Source: Gelatoporia subvermispora B
Taxonomy: Eukaryota > Basidiomycota > Agaricomycetes > Polyporales > Gelatoporiaceae
Length of the DNA: 64,000 nucleotides
Assembly: GCA_000320605.2 (NCBI GenBank)
Contig: KB445809.1
Location: 499,422-563,421, forward strand
Direction of reading: 5' to 3'
The position numbers and the translations under genes were made by a program. The notes beneath the pieces were generated by a model. It did not search any database. It was not told the origin of the DNA and saw only the letters and a program-made list of their open reading frames with translations. Of this stretch, positions 1 to 10,125 are shown piece after piece. Every line of letters starts with the position of its first letter. Within the stretch, counting starts at the first letter, position 1.

Positions 1-437
1 TTGACCTTGATCCTTACCCGCACACGGACCTGACATACTGCAGTAGGTAGAGTATGCCGCCATCACCCGGGTCCTATTCTCGCTCCGGAGTTGTCGACTC
101 ACCCTATATGAAGCACTCACCCTTGATCCCGGGATAGCTCCAGACAATTTTATACTATTAAAAAAAACCCTGACAGACCTGGTACAGACCTGATCCATCC
201 ACCATGAATGAGCCGAACATGCGGCGGCGTGTCACTCGACCGGGGCGTGTTTCCAACTCGGATATCGCAAGCCTTCATCGGTTTAGCCGAATTTGAGGCT
301 AGACACCAGCTCCAACGCGAGTTACGCACCCTTCTTCTGAACCTCTTACCAGCTCGACTAGAAATTTTTACACGCTAACACTGATACGACGACGCTCTCA
401 CACCCACTGACGAACGATCTCACGAGAAACAACGGAG
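1..437. other. Intergenic, left edge
   Basis: No coding exon could be supported. It is the upstream region of the PalI-like gene and may hold the end of a neighbour cut by the window edge. Confidence 0.4.
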
Positions 438-1445
438 ATGTCGCGAGCTTTCCATCTTCCGGGGATCTTCTTCCTGTTCTGCGCATTCGTGCTTCTGCTG
501 CTTGTATCGGTATCGCTACCGTTCTTGCCGGCTATTGATGTTACAAGAGTTCACTTCCACGATGGAAACGTAGCGACCGAGACCAACGAGTCCGCGATGA
601 CACAACTAAGGGTGAGCACAAACACTGGTGTTCGTCAACTGCGTATCTGACATGTATCTCGAAGTTCGGAATTTGGTACGTCCTCGGACATTGATGTGAT
701 CAAGAGCAACGATACCAAGGGACTTCACATCAGGGCATACTGCTGGTATGATGACTCTGGGAACCGCATCTGCAACCCGACCGGTACGTATCTGAGTCTT
801 GGTCGAAGAATCTCGTTCATCAATGAACCCCGGACAGGGCACGGTTACTCCACGACTTTAACGGACTTTGGGGCCACGAGCCAGAACACGGTCACCATTG
901 GCTCGTCTTGGACACGCGGGCTTGCCGTGCATCCTGTGGGTGAGTGCGCAGTCATTGCATTCTACACAGCTTCCAGGGTTTAAGCATGCTGACCACCCAC
1001 ACTGCAGCCGCCGGGGTGTCCCTAATCGCGCTTCTGTTCTCCCTCTCTACACATGTCACAATGATCCTTCTTGCATCCCTCCTCTCATTCCTCGCCGCAA
1101 CGCTCACGTTGATCGCTTTCGCAATTGACATCGCACTCTACGCCTTTGTCAAGCATGAAATGGGTCACTTCAGCGACGTGAGCAAGACAACGGACACTGC
1201 GCCAGGTGAGTCGCTCCCACGTTTTGGTCAGCACAGAAGCGTGTGCATCACCACATGGGAACGGTCTCTAATCACGTCGGTTGTTAGCGTTCTGGATGAC
1301 GTTCGTGTCATTCATCTTACTCTGCCTGGCCGGGTGCACGGTGTGCTTTGGACGGCGCCGTGACCGCATGGCCGGCGCCACAAGCTACCCTGTGTCTTCC
1401 ACCAAGACTTCCTGGGCCGACCGTTTCCGGTTCCGTAGAACGTGA
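438..1445 (+). CDS. PalI/Rim9-like pH-response membrane protein
   Basis: SUR7/PalI-family membrane protein, known in fungi as a plasma-membrane component of the Rim/Pal ambient-pH pathway. Six exons give 230 aa: 438-611, 665-675, 734-783, 838-939, 1008-1205 and 1288-1445. All introns are GT-AG and 53-82 nt long. An N-terminal hydrophobic segment (about residues 7-30) is followed by an extracellular loop. That loop contains the family motif FGIWAYC, which only appears after splicing through the 11-nt second exon, and later HGYST and GLAVHPVAAG. Three further membrane segments follow, then a short basic cytosolic tail. The spliced FGIWAYC motif makes the assignment solid. The role in pH signalling is inferred from the family. 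Confidence 0.85.
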
Positions 1446-2153
1446 AGTACGCTCTCGGTACCGAGATGAATGTGCCGGATTCGCAAGATGCTCATTGACA
1501 CGTCTATTCCCGACTGCGATGCCAACTGACGGACATCTTCTACTTTTTGCGATTCTTCACGACATGCTCTGCTCCCGAGCGGATATCCTAAATGCCAGGA
1601 ATGTGTTCCCATGGATCTGCCTCTACACTATGCCACATGTCATAATTATCCTTCCTACGATCATGTATCCTTTCTGTCTCCATAGTACTTACGTTCTGCG
1701 AACTAACCTATGTGCTTGGTACTTGCTCGTTCTACGGTCTTATCTAATACCATGCGAGTATTCCTCATGATTAATTTTCACGACGTTCTTGAGAGGACCG
1801 GGTCTCGGCGACTGGTCCATTGAGTCGTTGGACCTCATGGCTACCACGAGTGTGCCCTGGCCGAGCTGGCCTCGTAGCCCGTGAATTGCGCGACGCGCCC
1901 CACGTGACGTGCGCGCGCGTGGGCAACTCGCACGGTCGCGGGTTGTAACGCCCACACGCCTCTTGTTCCGCTACCACCACCTCCCCGCCACTTTCGCGTC
2001 CCCGCGTCCTCTGCGCGTCAGTCTCCTCCGTCAGCCCCCTTTTCGCGCACTGACTGACACCCGTCGCGTTCTGCCCCTTTCTGTGGTTTTTTTTGCGCGT
2101 AAATAGCCCGAGATACATACAAGCAGCCCCTAACGCCACAACCGCGCTATATC
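1446..2153. promoter_or_regulatory. Intergenic, H2A.Z promoter region
   Basis: About 700 bp between the PalI-like stop and the H2A.Z start. The second half (1840-2100) is CpG- and pyrimidine-rich, as in promoters of constitutively expressed fungal genes. No gene was recognised. Confidence 0.4.
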
Positions 2154-2973
2154 ATGCCCTCGCCGTCCAAGTCTGTAGGAAAGGCCGCCGCGAAGTCGGG
2201 CGGGAAGATCAAGCCCGCGGCGCCTGCTGCTGAGGAGGCTCCCGCGCCCCAGCAACGTCTGTTGCAGACGAGGAGCGCAAAGGCTGGCTTGCAGGTGGGT
2301 TCTCATTCACCCTCCTTTTGCTACCAATTTCCTTCCAACTAGAGCAAATAATCGCTTCAGATGACATCATTTTGCCCGCCTGCTTTGTTGTACTTGAAGT
2401 TAGGACTGTATTATTAACTAGATCTTGTCTTGATTGATCCCTTTGATCCCCGATACTCGCCAGGAATGCTAGGTGCTAATTGATCGCGTCACAGTTTCCA
2501 GTAGGACGTATTCACAGGTACCTCAAGCAGCGCACACAGCACAACGTACGGATAGGCGCGAAGGCGGCCGTGTATACATCCGCTATCTTGGAATACCTGA
2601 CGGCTGAGGTCCTTGAACTCGCCGGTGAGTACCCCATTCGAGTGTCCAATCACATAGGACAATCACATGCCCTCGCCACTATTCTCATGATTCTAAAATT
2701 CACAAATTGATTTTCGCTGACTGTCTACTCCAGGTAATGCATCCAAAGATCTCCGTGTCAAGCGTATCACACCACGCCACCTGCAACTTGCTATCCGCGG
2801 CGACGAAGAGCTCGACACGCTCGTTCGCGCTACTATCGCCGGAGGAGGTATGCCCGCTGTCCATTGCTCCACTGTCTCGTTTACTCATGTAACCCATCGC
2901 AGGTGTGCTGCCGTTCATCCACAAGAGCTTGACAGCAAGCAAGCAGGCGAAGAAGCCCGAGGGTGCACAGTAA
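2154..2973 (+). CDS. HTZ1: Histone H2A.Z variant
   Basis: H2A variant that replaces H2A in nucleosomes near promoters and is deposited by the SWR1 complex (family knowledge). Four exons, 2154-2294, 2495-2624, 2734-2847 and 2903-2973, give 151 aa. The N-terminal tail is Lys/Ala/Pro-rich. The histone fold begins at the conserved [15 protein letters not shown], followed by [13 protein letters not shown] and [15 protein letters not shown] segments. GDEELDTLV and the tail [12 protein letters not shown] are typical of H2A.Z rather than canonical H2A, which has AVLLPKK at this position. There is no C-terminal SQE motif, so it is not H2A.X. The first intron (200 nt) is much longer than the others, which is common in fungal histone-variant genes. 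Confidence 0.95.
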
Positions 2974-3321
2974 GCGCCTCGCGTTACCCGGTACCCATTG
3001 CAAAGCACAGTATGTGCTCGTTTACGGAGTTGATATCCCTGTGGCCTATCTACCGCGCCATCGATCCTACTCGCGCTAAGTATTACATGAAAATGTATGG
3101 TGTACGATTTCTCACTTCCCTGTTATCGTGTTCGCTTTCGTTGTTGAATAGGCGGCTATACATGTGTGCACATAGCATGCGTTGCTCGTCCTGGCTTCCA
3201 AAACTGCTTCGTGTAGCTGGGTAATGTACACCGTGTCGGTATGGATAGGGTATATGATACAATTACATGACCATATTCTCTGCCTTAATCATACAGAAGA
3301 CTGTCCCAAAAGATCCAAGCC
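2974..3321. other. Convergent intergenic region
   Basis: 3' untranslated and spacer sequence between H2A.Z on the plus strand and the small conserved protein on the minus strand. No coding signal was seen. Confidence 0.5.
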
Positions 3322-3923
3322 TCAGTCATGCGGGGCACGAGCGTCGCCGGTGACGGCGGCCTTGCCACCAGCCTCGCGAAGCTCGCCCTTCTCGTGCATA
3401 TCAGGCTTGTTCATCATCTTGCCCGCGACCTTGAAGATTCAATGTCAGCGCTCGCCCTGATCTAGATCATACCATTGGACTTGCCTTTTGGGTCTTTCCG
3501 ATGAGCTTGTCGGTCAGCTTGGCGTGACCTTCAGGCAAGTTATCCTGGCCACCAACCGCAACGCCGCCTACGAATATTCAGACTCATCCTCTATACTGAC
3601 ACAACAAGACCGGGCTCACCTTCCGACGTCGGCTCGACCCCAAGAGGCCTATCCTCGCTGAACGCGTTGTGTCCAACGTCAGACTGCGAGCGGGCCTGAT
3701 GCTGCTCAGGCGAATCGTGCTGTCCGCCGGCCATGACCGCACCGGTATCGGTGCCTGCGCCAAACTGGCGTTCGTTGTTGCTCTTCCAGGTGCGCGAGTC
3801 GTTGGTCACCTCGGTACTGTAGTCCGCGGGACGAAGTCCGCCCTGGGCGCCGGGGAGGACATCATCAGAGTTGTGCTGGCGGTGCACCGGCGGGGGTATT
3901 GAAGCGTAGTTTCCGGAAGACAT
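3322..3923 (-). CDS. Small conserved fungal protein, unknown function
   Basis: Three exons read on the minus strand (3923-3620, 3567-3485, 3429-3322) give 164 aa. The N-terminal two thirds are low-complexity and hydrophilic (His/Gln/Asp/Ser-rich). The C-terminal 60 residues are charged and contain LPEGHAKLTDKLIGKTQK and KPDMHEKGELREAGGKAA. I believe this C-terminus recurs in small fungal proteins, but could not check. No signal peptide or membrane segment. The second intron (3430-3484) starts with GC instead of GT. Shifting to the nearby GT throws the conserved C-terminus out of frame, so the GC donor is well supported. It could be a stress or desiccation-related protein, but nothing in the sequence proves that. 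Confidence 0.7.
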
Positions 3924-4880
3924 AATGAATATCAGATGAAGCGGTTTGGATGAAGGTGGTACGGATGTGCAAGGGGTTTGTTTGAATATACTACTCCGAG
4001 CCGCGTCTTGGGACTTATATATCAAGGAGTAGAGCTGGACGCCACATTATGGCGGTGGGTGAAAGTGGCAATGACGTCACAGACGTCCATGACGAACGAG
4101 CGACTCCGGGCTTGCCAACTCGGGGATTAGCGCCGCGGCAGGACTGTCGTCACCGCAGGCAGTGCTACGGTTCTCTGTTGTCTTGCCATAACCCCATTAC
4201 ATTCGAGCGACTAACCACCGAAAGCAGTCTTGCTGAAGCACTTGTTACCTCTGTTTATCACAATGAATCTAGTGTCAGATCAAAATTCCCTCATTTTGAA
4301 GATTGGATGGTTCTGCTACGACGTTCACCCAAGTATTTTATCTGTCGCCGTCTGCCTTTACTTGAACGGTTCAACCAGCGTGAGTGCTTGCTAGCATCCC
4401 TTAGCAGGAATCCACGACGACATTAATGTCACCTGATATGTAACACGTTCAAGGTTGGTCTGGTTTCGGTTTGTCTGAGTCATATTGGACTACTAACTGG
4501 TCTTCAGCTGATGCTGAGTGGAACTTCGATTCAGCCCGACGCATATGCTCCAGTTTCTAAACAAGAAAATCGTCCTACGACTTGCTTGCCCCGGATGGAA
4601 CTTTCGTCCCGTTGGACGTGGGCCTCTAGACTCCTGCGATTCAGCCTTTCAGGACCGGATTCTATCATCTGGTACAACAATCGCAGACGCAAGTAGCACG
4701 GCGACTATCACGAATTTTGGCTAGGGGAGGAGATTTGCAGAAAGATGGAGTGATGGAGCTTGCGATTAGTATCGGTTTACATTTGACGTAGTCGTCTGCT
4801 ACTCAAGATTATGGTGACTATATGCGCATATACAAAGGATTCGTGACACCCTTCCAATCCCTGACCTGACCCTTCCTCAC
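3924..4880. other. Intergenic with possible decayed ORFs
   Basis: A two-exon reading on the plus strand (about 4263-4380 joined to 4455-4696) can be forced. However, alternative frames over the same stretch look equally protein-like for short runs and are broken by stops. This may be a decayed gene. No function was recognised. Confidence 0.25.
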
Positions 4881-5490
4881 CTACGATGCAATCCCCGTAT
4901 CCCAAAGACACCAGACGAACTGCGCCGAACGGCCTGCCAACGCGTTCAAATACTCCGCGTACAGTTGTTTCCGTGATGCGACATCCATTTCCGGCGTACC
5001 CTTGATGACCGCCATGAGCTTCTTCGAGTCATCCGACAAGCTAACGGCTATGAAGTGGATGCCGTTACCGCCCAGCAGCCCTGGCCCCACGTCATCGGCT
5101 TCCAAACGGACTAGGCTCGGGACCGTGGTCATCTGCTTATGACGAACACCTACATATGCCGTTGTGGTTGGCGTGAGCTAGATACGAACCAACATGTTGT
5201 CGAAGGGTACGTACCGATGATTTTGCCTGAGCCGGAATTTGACCGTCTAGCGACAGGATTAATCCCTCGTTTCCAACAGCTTTCATAGAGACTACGTACC
5301 CTATGCATGTTTCCAACTTGCTCGGGTCGACCTTCGATTTGCCTTGGTTCGCCCATGCGCATGCTGCCTTTGCTGCAGTCCTGTAGTCGGCATATGTGGT
5401 CACCGTTTCAGCGAACGCCGTGCTCCGTGGACCAGCATGGTTTGAGAACATTTGTACGTTGACGAGTTGTGGTATAGCTGTCGTTGCCAT
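4881..5490 (-). CDS. Hypothetical protein, 175 aa
   Basis: Two exons on the minus strand, 5490-5215 and 5132-4881, joined in phase 0 across an 82-nt GT-AG intron, give 175 aa. The protein has no predicted signal peptide or membrane span. It reads as a compact mixed alpha/beta protein with two Cys and several Trp, ending VWCLWDTGIAS. I do not recognise a domain. The start chosen is the first ATG of the open frame. A longer upstream open frame exists without an ATG. Codon use and a clean splice favour a real gene. A fungal orphan is the likeliest identity. Confidence 0.55.
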
Positions 5491-6660
5491 GATAGCGTCT
5501 GCTTTTATGGAGAGGAGACACGGGCCTGATGCGGTACAATTATAACTGATCCGCGACGGCAGCCCGGGCTCGTTTGCTACCGACTGCGATGTTGGAGGTG
5601 TGCCGGAGCGCAAACAGATCAGTGATTCTCCGATTGAGCAGGTGGCTCATGTTTGCTCGCACCGTCTCCGTCACTGTTGAACTAGGAAGCAGTCCTAGCC
5701 CCACGGCGATCTACTCGTGGATAGAGCCTAATCTGTGGGTGAGGATTCTCCTCCTCGAACTGAGCCGTCCTGTTCGATCAGGCATATGATCTTCCAACGA
5801 ATGGCCACTGACCTATGCGTATATCAGGATCACTACCTGTATGGTATTCAATGTATAGTATGCATTTTGACGTCACGGATTCGCGGCTCCCTCATCCGGA
5901 GCGAAGCTCGACGCGGTCAAGCGGCGCTGGGCAACGCAGCAAGTGGTGCCAGCGCCGATGTCGTCATCTTCGATTCCGGAGGCTGTGGCGGTCTTCCGAA
6001 GCTCAAAGCCCCACTCCGTGATGCGTGCTGGAACGTAACACCAGCTCCTGACATCCGAGGAGCAGTCACCTGTTGAGAAACGTTACCACGCTTCTGGTAT
6101 GTTTTTGTCACTTCCTACAGTGGCGTACTACGCTATCATCCATCGATATGCAAGGCACAGACGTTACGAGAGACACATGTTAGGGCGTAAACCTCAAAGA
6201 AGTATCGTCACGTGGATGACGGTGTCAGAGTGGCGAGCTGGGGATTCATTCAAGGCACGTAGTCCCTTTGTTACCTTCGTGGACTGTGGACTGCGAGCCG
6301 TTCGTTGAAACATACCTCGTCATCATATTGGACATGGAAAGTGCTCGCTCGTGGACACAGACAACGAATATCCTGCTTCTGAAGGTCCCCAGAAACCAAA
6401 TACAATGTGCTCAATTGAGTTCATATCGTCAGGCTCATTTAGGGCGACTTGCGATAATACTGCTGTATCTATCACAGCAATCTCGTCTTCTGTGCATCGA
6501 TGTATGTATGGAAAGCCACGATGTTAATAGAGGGCTTGCAAGGATGAATCGGATGAACTTTGAATGAACGGAAGTCAATGGTAGCGGGATGATTCATTTT
6601 ATTGACGATACAATCCGGTCAATAAAAATGAATCGTGCCGCCATTCCCCATTTCGGTGAT
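5491..6660. other. Intergenic, no gene recognised
   Basis: About 1.2 kb with only short open frames on both strands, none with a recognisable domain or a convincing splice pattern. Confidence 0.4.
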
Positions 6661-6663
6661 GGG

Positions 6664-6699
6664 GAGCCCTTGGCGCAGCGTTAGCGCGTGAGATTAGCG
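6664..6699 (+). pseudogene. Truncated tRNA-Trp 5' copy
   Basis: The stretch matches the first half of the tRNA-Trp gene about 80 bp downstream: the CCCTTGGCGCAGCG and TAGCGCGTGAGATT blocks align with the acceptor 5' strand, D-arm and start of the anticodon arm. The homology then stops. There is no anticodon, T-arm or 3' acceptor strand. It retains an A-box-like sequence but cannot fold as a tRNA. Most likely a partial tandem duplicate. Confidence 0.65.
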
Positions 6700-6744
6700 T
6701 TCGCTTTACGGGTATATATATGCATAAAGACAAGAAATGATCAA

Positions 6745-6832
6745 GGACCCTTGGCGCAGCGGTAGCGCGTAAGATTCCAGCTTACGTAAGCTTGTTTCCT
6801 TAAGGTCATCCGTTCAAATCGGGTAGGGTTCA
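6745..6832 (+). tRNA. tRNA-Trp (CCA), intron-containing
   Basis: Acceptor stem GGACCCT pairs with AGGGTTC (one G-U), followed by discriminator A. The D-arm is GCGC-AGCGGTA-GCGC. The anticodon stem begins TAAGA and the loop begins TTCCAG, giving anticodon CCA. The T-arm ATCCG-TTCAAAT-CGGGT is intact. About 16 extra nucleotides after position 37 (from CTTACG) fit the usual place for a tRNA intron. After removal, the 3' anticodon strand is CCTTA, with one mismatch at the base of the loop. The layout matches eukaryotic tRNA-Trp. Ignoring the intron, a UCC (Gly) reading is conceivable but leaves a poor fold. A run of T at 6835-6839 is a Pol III terminator. Confidence 0.8.
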
Positions 6833-6834
6833 CA

Positions 6835-6839
6835 TTTTT
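6835..6839 (+). terminator. Pol III T-run terminator
   Basis: Five consecutive T residues begin two bases after the tRNA discriminator base, the usual RNA polymerase III stop. Confidence 0.65.
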
Positions 6840-7008
6840 CTGTCCATGTATCCGAATACGAAGAAAGCACTGCGGATACCGGGCTGAGCAATTTGAGATA
6901 TTTTGTATTTCTCTGGGCCATTGCGATTCCAAAACCATTATCGGATGACAAAGTTAACCATCTACTTTCGAACCGGACTGCTTGTAGATATTCAACCGAT
7001 CTGCACCT

Positions 7009-8192
7009 TCACCACAGCACCGTCAGTGGATCCCATGCACGGACTTCCAATTTGTCGAGAATATGCTGATGGCGAAGCCACCGCGTTGCGTCTGCTTCCA
7101 GAATGTCTTGTGACGACTCTGGTGACCACTCCTGCAGCGGACCACACCATAAGACGAGCTTGGTCAAGTCTTTGAGCCCTGCCTGCGATAGAATGTCGCT
7201 GAAACGTCCCCAGAAGGATTTGCGCTGCTCCTCTTTTACAGGCCTCAGCGAGGTGATTTGTAGCTGTAGCTCTTGTAGACTGCAAGAGCTCAGTTGAGAA
7301 ATCAGGGACAGTATTTCATTCGTCCCAATCGCGGCGTCGAGCAGACAGACGGAGCGCAGGCTCTTCGCAGGGGTCAAGTCGAGTGTGGGTACTAGACAAA
7401 TATCCATTAGCATCGCGGTGTTGAGTTTGGTTTCACGACGAGCTCACCATTGTAAAATGGTATGCAGCTGACGGTAAATTCTTCAAGAATGTCACCTGTG
7501 GCGCTCACAAAGTCGCTCAGAGCTTGGACATGATCAATGGCGTGGGGAGGCACTCCCCACAATTTGACTTTCCGAAGAGTCTCTCTCGTGGCGGTGGTGC
7601 GGAACCATTCGAGGAGTGGGGTGAGTTCTTCGGCGGCTACTTCCGCCACTGTAATACTAAGGAGACGAGGTGCCTCGAGTAATGCCCGTGGGATTGCTAC
7701 ATCATCGACGAGGCTTTCAGGAAAATAGGAGATGCTGCATCTGTATAGGACGAGGTGGGAGAGTGTCGGAAAGGAAGCAAGGAAACCCTGAAACAAAGAG
7801 AATGGGCCGAGAGCGCAATTATGAAATGATAGGGTTGTAACGGAAGTGAACATTCCCATCAGGGTCGGGAAGCTCGCGAACGGTCTCGACAGCGCGGACT
7901 GCGAGTTGCAATCAGCTATCGATGCGAACAAGTAGGGTACGATAGACAGATCATGGAGGGGGGAGTTGACGGCCAGGTGTTCCACGACGCGCTGAAGCCG
8001 TGGTGTGCATGCGATATGATTGAGACGATTAGGAGCGGTAGAGTCGTCCAAACGAAAGGTATTGAAAAGATGATAGTGACTTGCCGCTCGCCATCCCCGA
8101 GAGACAACGGCGCAGCTACGTAGCGAAGCGCGATCGTACCAAAGAAAGTCGATGATGCGATCGGTGAGCTCAAGAGGGACTGCGGCGGGCAT
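7009..8192 (-). CDS. F-box-like protein, family 1
   Basis: Two exons on the minus strand, 8192-7448 and 7391-7009, joined in phase 1 across a 56-nt intron, give 375 aa. The N-terminus (residues 3-45) has the F-box-like pattern PLELTDRIIDFLW, then SLRSCAVVSRGWR and HYHLF. The remainder alternates Leu-rich strands and helices (LSFHNCALGPFSLF, LSHLVLYRCSI), as in degenerate leucine-rich repeats. F-box proteins normally recruit substrates to SCF ubiquitin ligases, and basidiomycetes carry hundreds of such genes. Substrate unknown. Paralogous to the genes at 8546-9755 and 33184-34393, sharing intron position, phase and a 383-nt second exon. Confidence 0.8.
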
Positions 8193-8545
8193 ATTTTCGG
8201 TCAGAGCGTGCGCAATGCCAGATGTATTCGAGATGGAGCACTTTTAATGGGTCGTTGATACTGCATGCTGCGTATCAGGGCCATTGTGACAGCTGCCAAC
8301 ATGCGTGTCGATGCACCTGCAGGAACCAATGATGCATACAGAGTTACTCAATCCCTTTCTTCGTATCAGCTGCAGATACAGCTGGTCGAGGCGTGCTTTA
8401 CGCCACGCGGTCCATGACACCAGTGACACCCTCGAGAGCACTAAATCAGATTCAGAAGTAGCGATGTCAGAAGAGATTCGACCAAGCGTAGTGTGATCTG
8501 ACCTTGTCTCTGAGTGCCCTCGTCGCGTGATGCTGCACCCTACGT
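8193..8545. other. Intergenic between F-box paralogs
   Basis: Promoter of the 7009-8192 gene and 3' region of the 8546-9755 gene. No gene was recognised. Confidence 0.5.
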
Positions 8546-9755
8546 TCACCATAGCACCTGCGACGGGTCCCAATGCTCTATCCTCAAGATGCCAAGAGCG
8601 TGCATCTCGGGGAGTTGAGTGTTGATAGCGGCTCGAAAGTCGTCGAACGACACTGTCCCATCGATGCCGTACATCATACTGCGCCATATTGTCACTTTGT
8701 GCAGCTTCGCGAAATGTGGCTGCCCAAATATGTCTTTGATATGTCGAAAGATAGCATGGTACTTCTCCATATCATGCGACCGAACTACATCAAACTTGAT
8801 TTGTAGATCCTCAAGGACTGGTGACTTGAGCTGGGAAAGCGTTGCAGGTAACATCTCGGGTCTAATGGACGCATCCAGCAAACATATAGATCGTAGCCCA
8901 GTGGCAATATGGAGCGGGATATGGGTGCCTGCGGAATGATGCATGAGGGTACATTCGCAAAGGACCTATTTTAAAGACCTGACCTGATTCACAGCTTCTT
9001 GTCGGCAATACGAGGACTTCGAGTGCTGGCCCCGCTATTCGAAGAAGGCTATGAAGAGATTCCAGCAGGCTCGCCGAATTCGCATCGACGTCCCATATCT
9101 TCACGCTTCGAATCGACTGCGCAGTTGGTGAGGACAGCAGCCAATCAAGCAAATGCTTGATGTCGACACACGACAGGTCAGCCAAGACGAGCCCTGTGAG
9201 CATTGGCATATCAGGACGATGGTGGGCGAATATTGAACTATCAACAGGGTTATCGACAACATCCAAGATTGAGCATTCCTCAATGTCGAGGTACTTGAGG
9301 CTGAAGAATTCGCAGATGAAACGCTGGAACAGGGCGAGTGGTCCCAGCGTACATTGGTGTATCCGTAGTGTAGTGAGATTAGTGAATTGGAGAACGAGGG
9401 AGGCAAAATTCGGATATTGGTTCTGGTGTACCGCCTGGGTATTCTCGAAAGGTTTAGCAACGGAATCCTCCATATATGAATCGTCGGCCAATAAACAAGG
9501 CACAACGGGCACCATCCCCCCGAATGCGTTGATGACCAAGCTCTGTGGATAACACTTTAATCTCGAATCGCATGCAACGTTGGTCCAGCGACGCAGATCA
9601 GAACTACAGATAGCTGACAGTGCATGAAAGAGATGGAACTGGCTCCTACGGCGCCACGAAAGGCAAATCAGGGCACAGGAACGAAGAGCACGTCGGTCGT
9701 CTCGAAGGAAATCGATGATTCTATCAGTGAGTTCTGGTGGGAGGTCCAGGGCCAT
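8546..9755 (-). CDS. F-box-like protein, family 1 (tandem paralog)
   Basis: Exons 9755-8984 and 8928-8546 on the minus strand give 384 aa. A second in-frame donor 6 nt downstream is also possible. Residues 3-40 carry LPPELTDRIIDFLRDD, then LRSCALICLSWRRRSQFHLF, an F-box-like helical bundle. Leu-rich repeats follow (LTTLRIHQCTLGPLALF, LKYLDIEECSI), and the C-terminus ends HWDPSQVLW, parallel to AWDPLTVLW in its neighbour. It lies head-to-tail with 7009-8192, as expected from tandem duplication. The role as an SCF adaptor is inferred from the family. No frame breaks were seen. Confidence 0.8.
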
Positions 9756-10125
9756 ATTTCAGAAGCCAAGGAGTAGCAGAAGTCGACGACGAGATGACAG
9801 TTGTGTTGCAGTCCCAGTAAGTAAGCGGGACATTTATCAGATGAAGCCGCTGACGTAATACAACATCGCTAATCCGGATCTTCTCAGAGAGTTGGAAGAT
9901 CGTTGTCTGAAGTATTTGTCCCGCGTTCAGCATATCCGTTTCGACTTCCTTATAGTGAGTGAAATATATACTAGCTCTCACGCATGAGAGAATCATTGTA
10001 CACATAGGCCATTGTGTATACATCTCTGGAAATATCAATAGCAACCGTGGCGTGAGGCTGCCTCAACCTGTTGCCATAGACCCGTGGTCCCTTGGGTGAT
10101 ACACGCTCACTACGTATAGAGCGTT
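9756..10125. other. Intergenic
   Basis: Promoter of the 8546-9755 F-box gene and 3' region of the P-type ATPase. No gene was recognised. Confidence 0.5.

Noticed and set aside
6745..6832. tRNA-Gly (UCC) reading of the tRNA
   Set aside because: It needs a different anticodon stem that breaks the standard spacing and leaves the 3' half unpaired. The Trp reading with an intron restores a normal layout.
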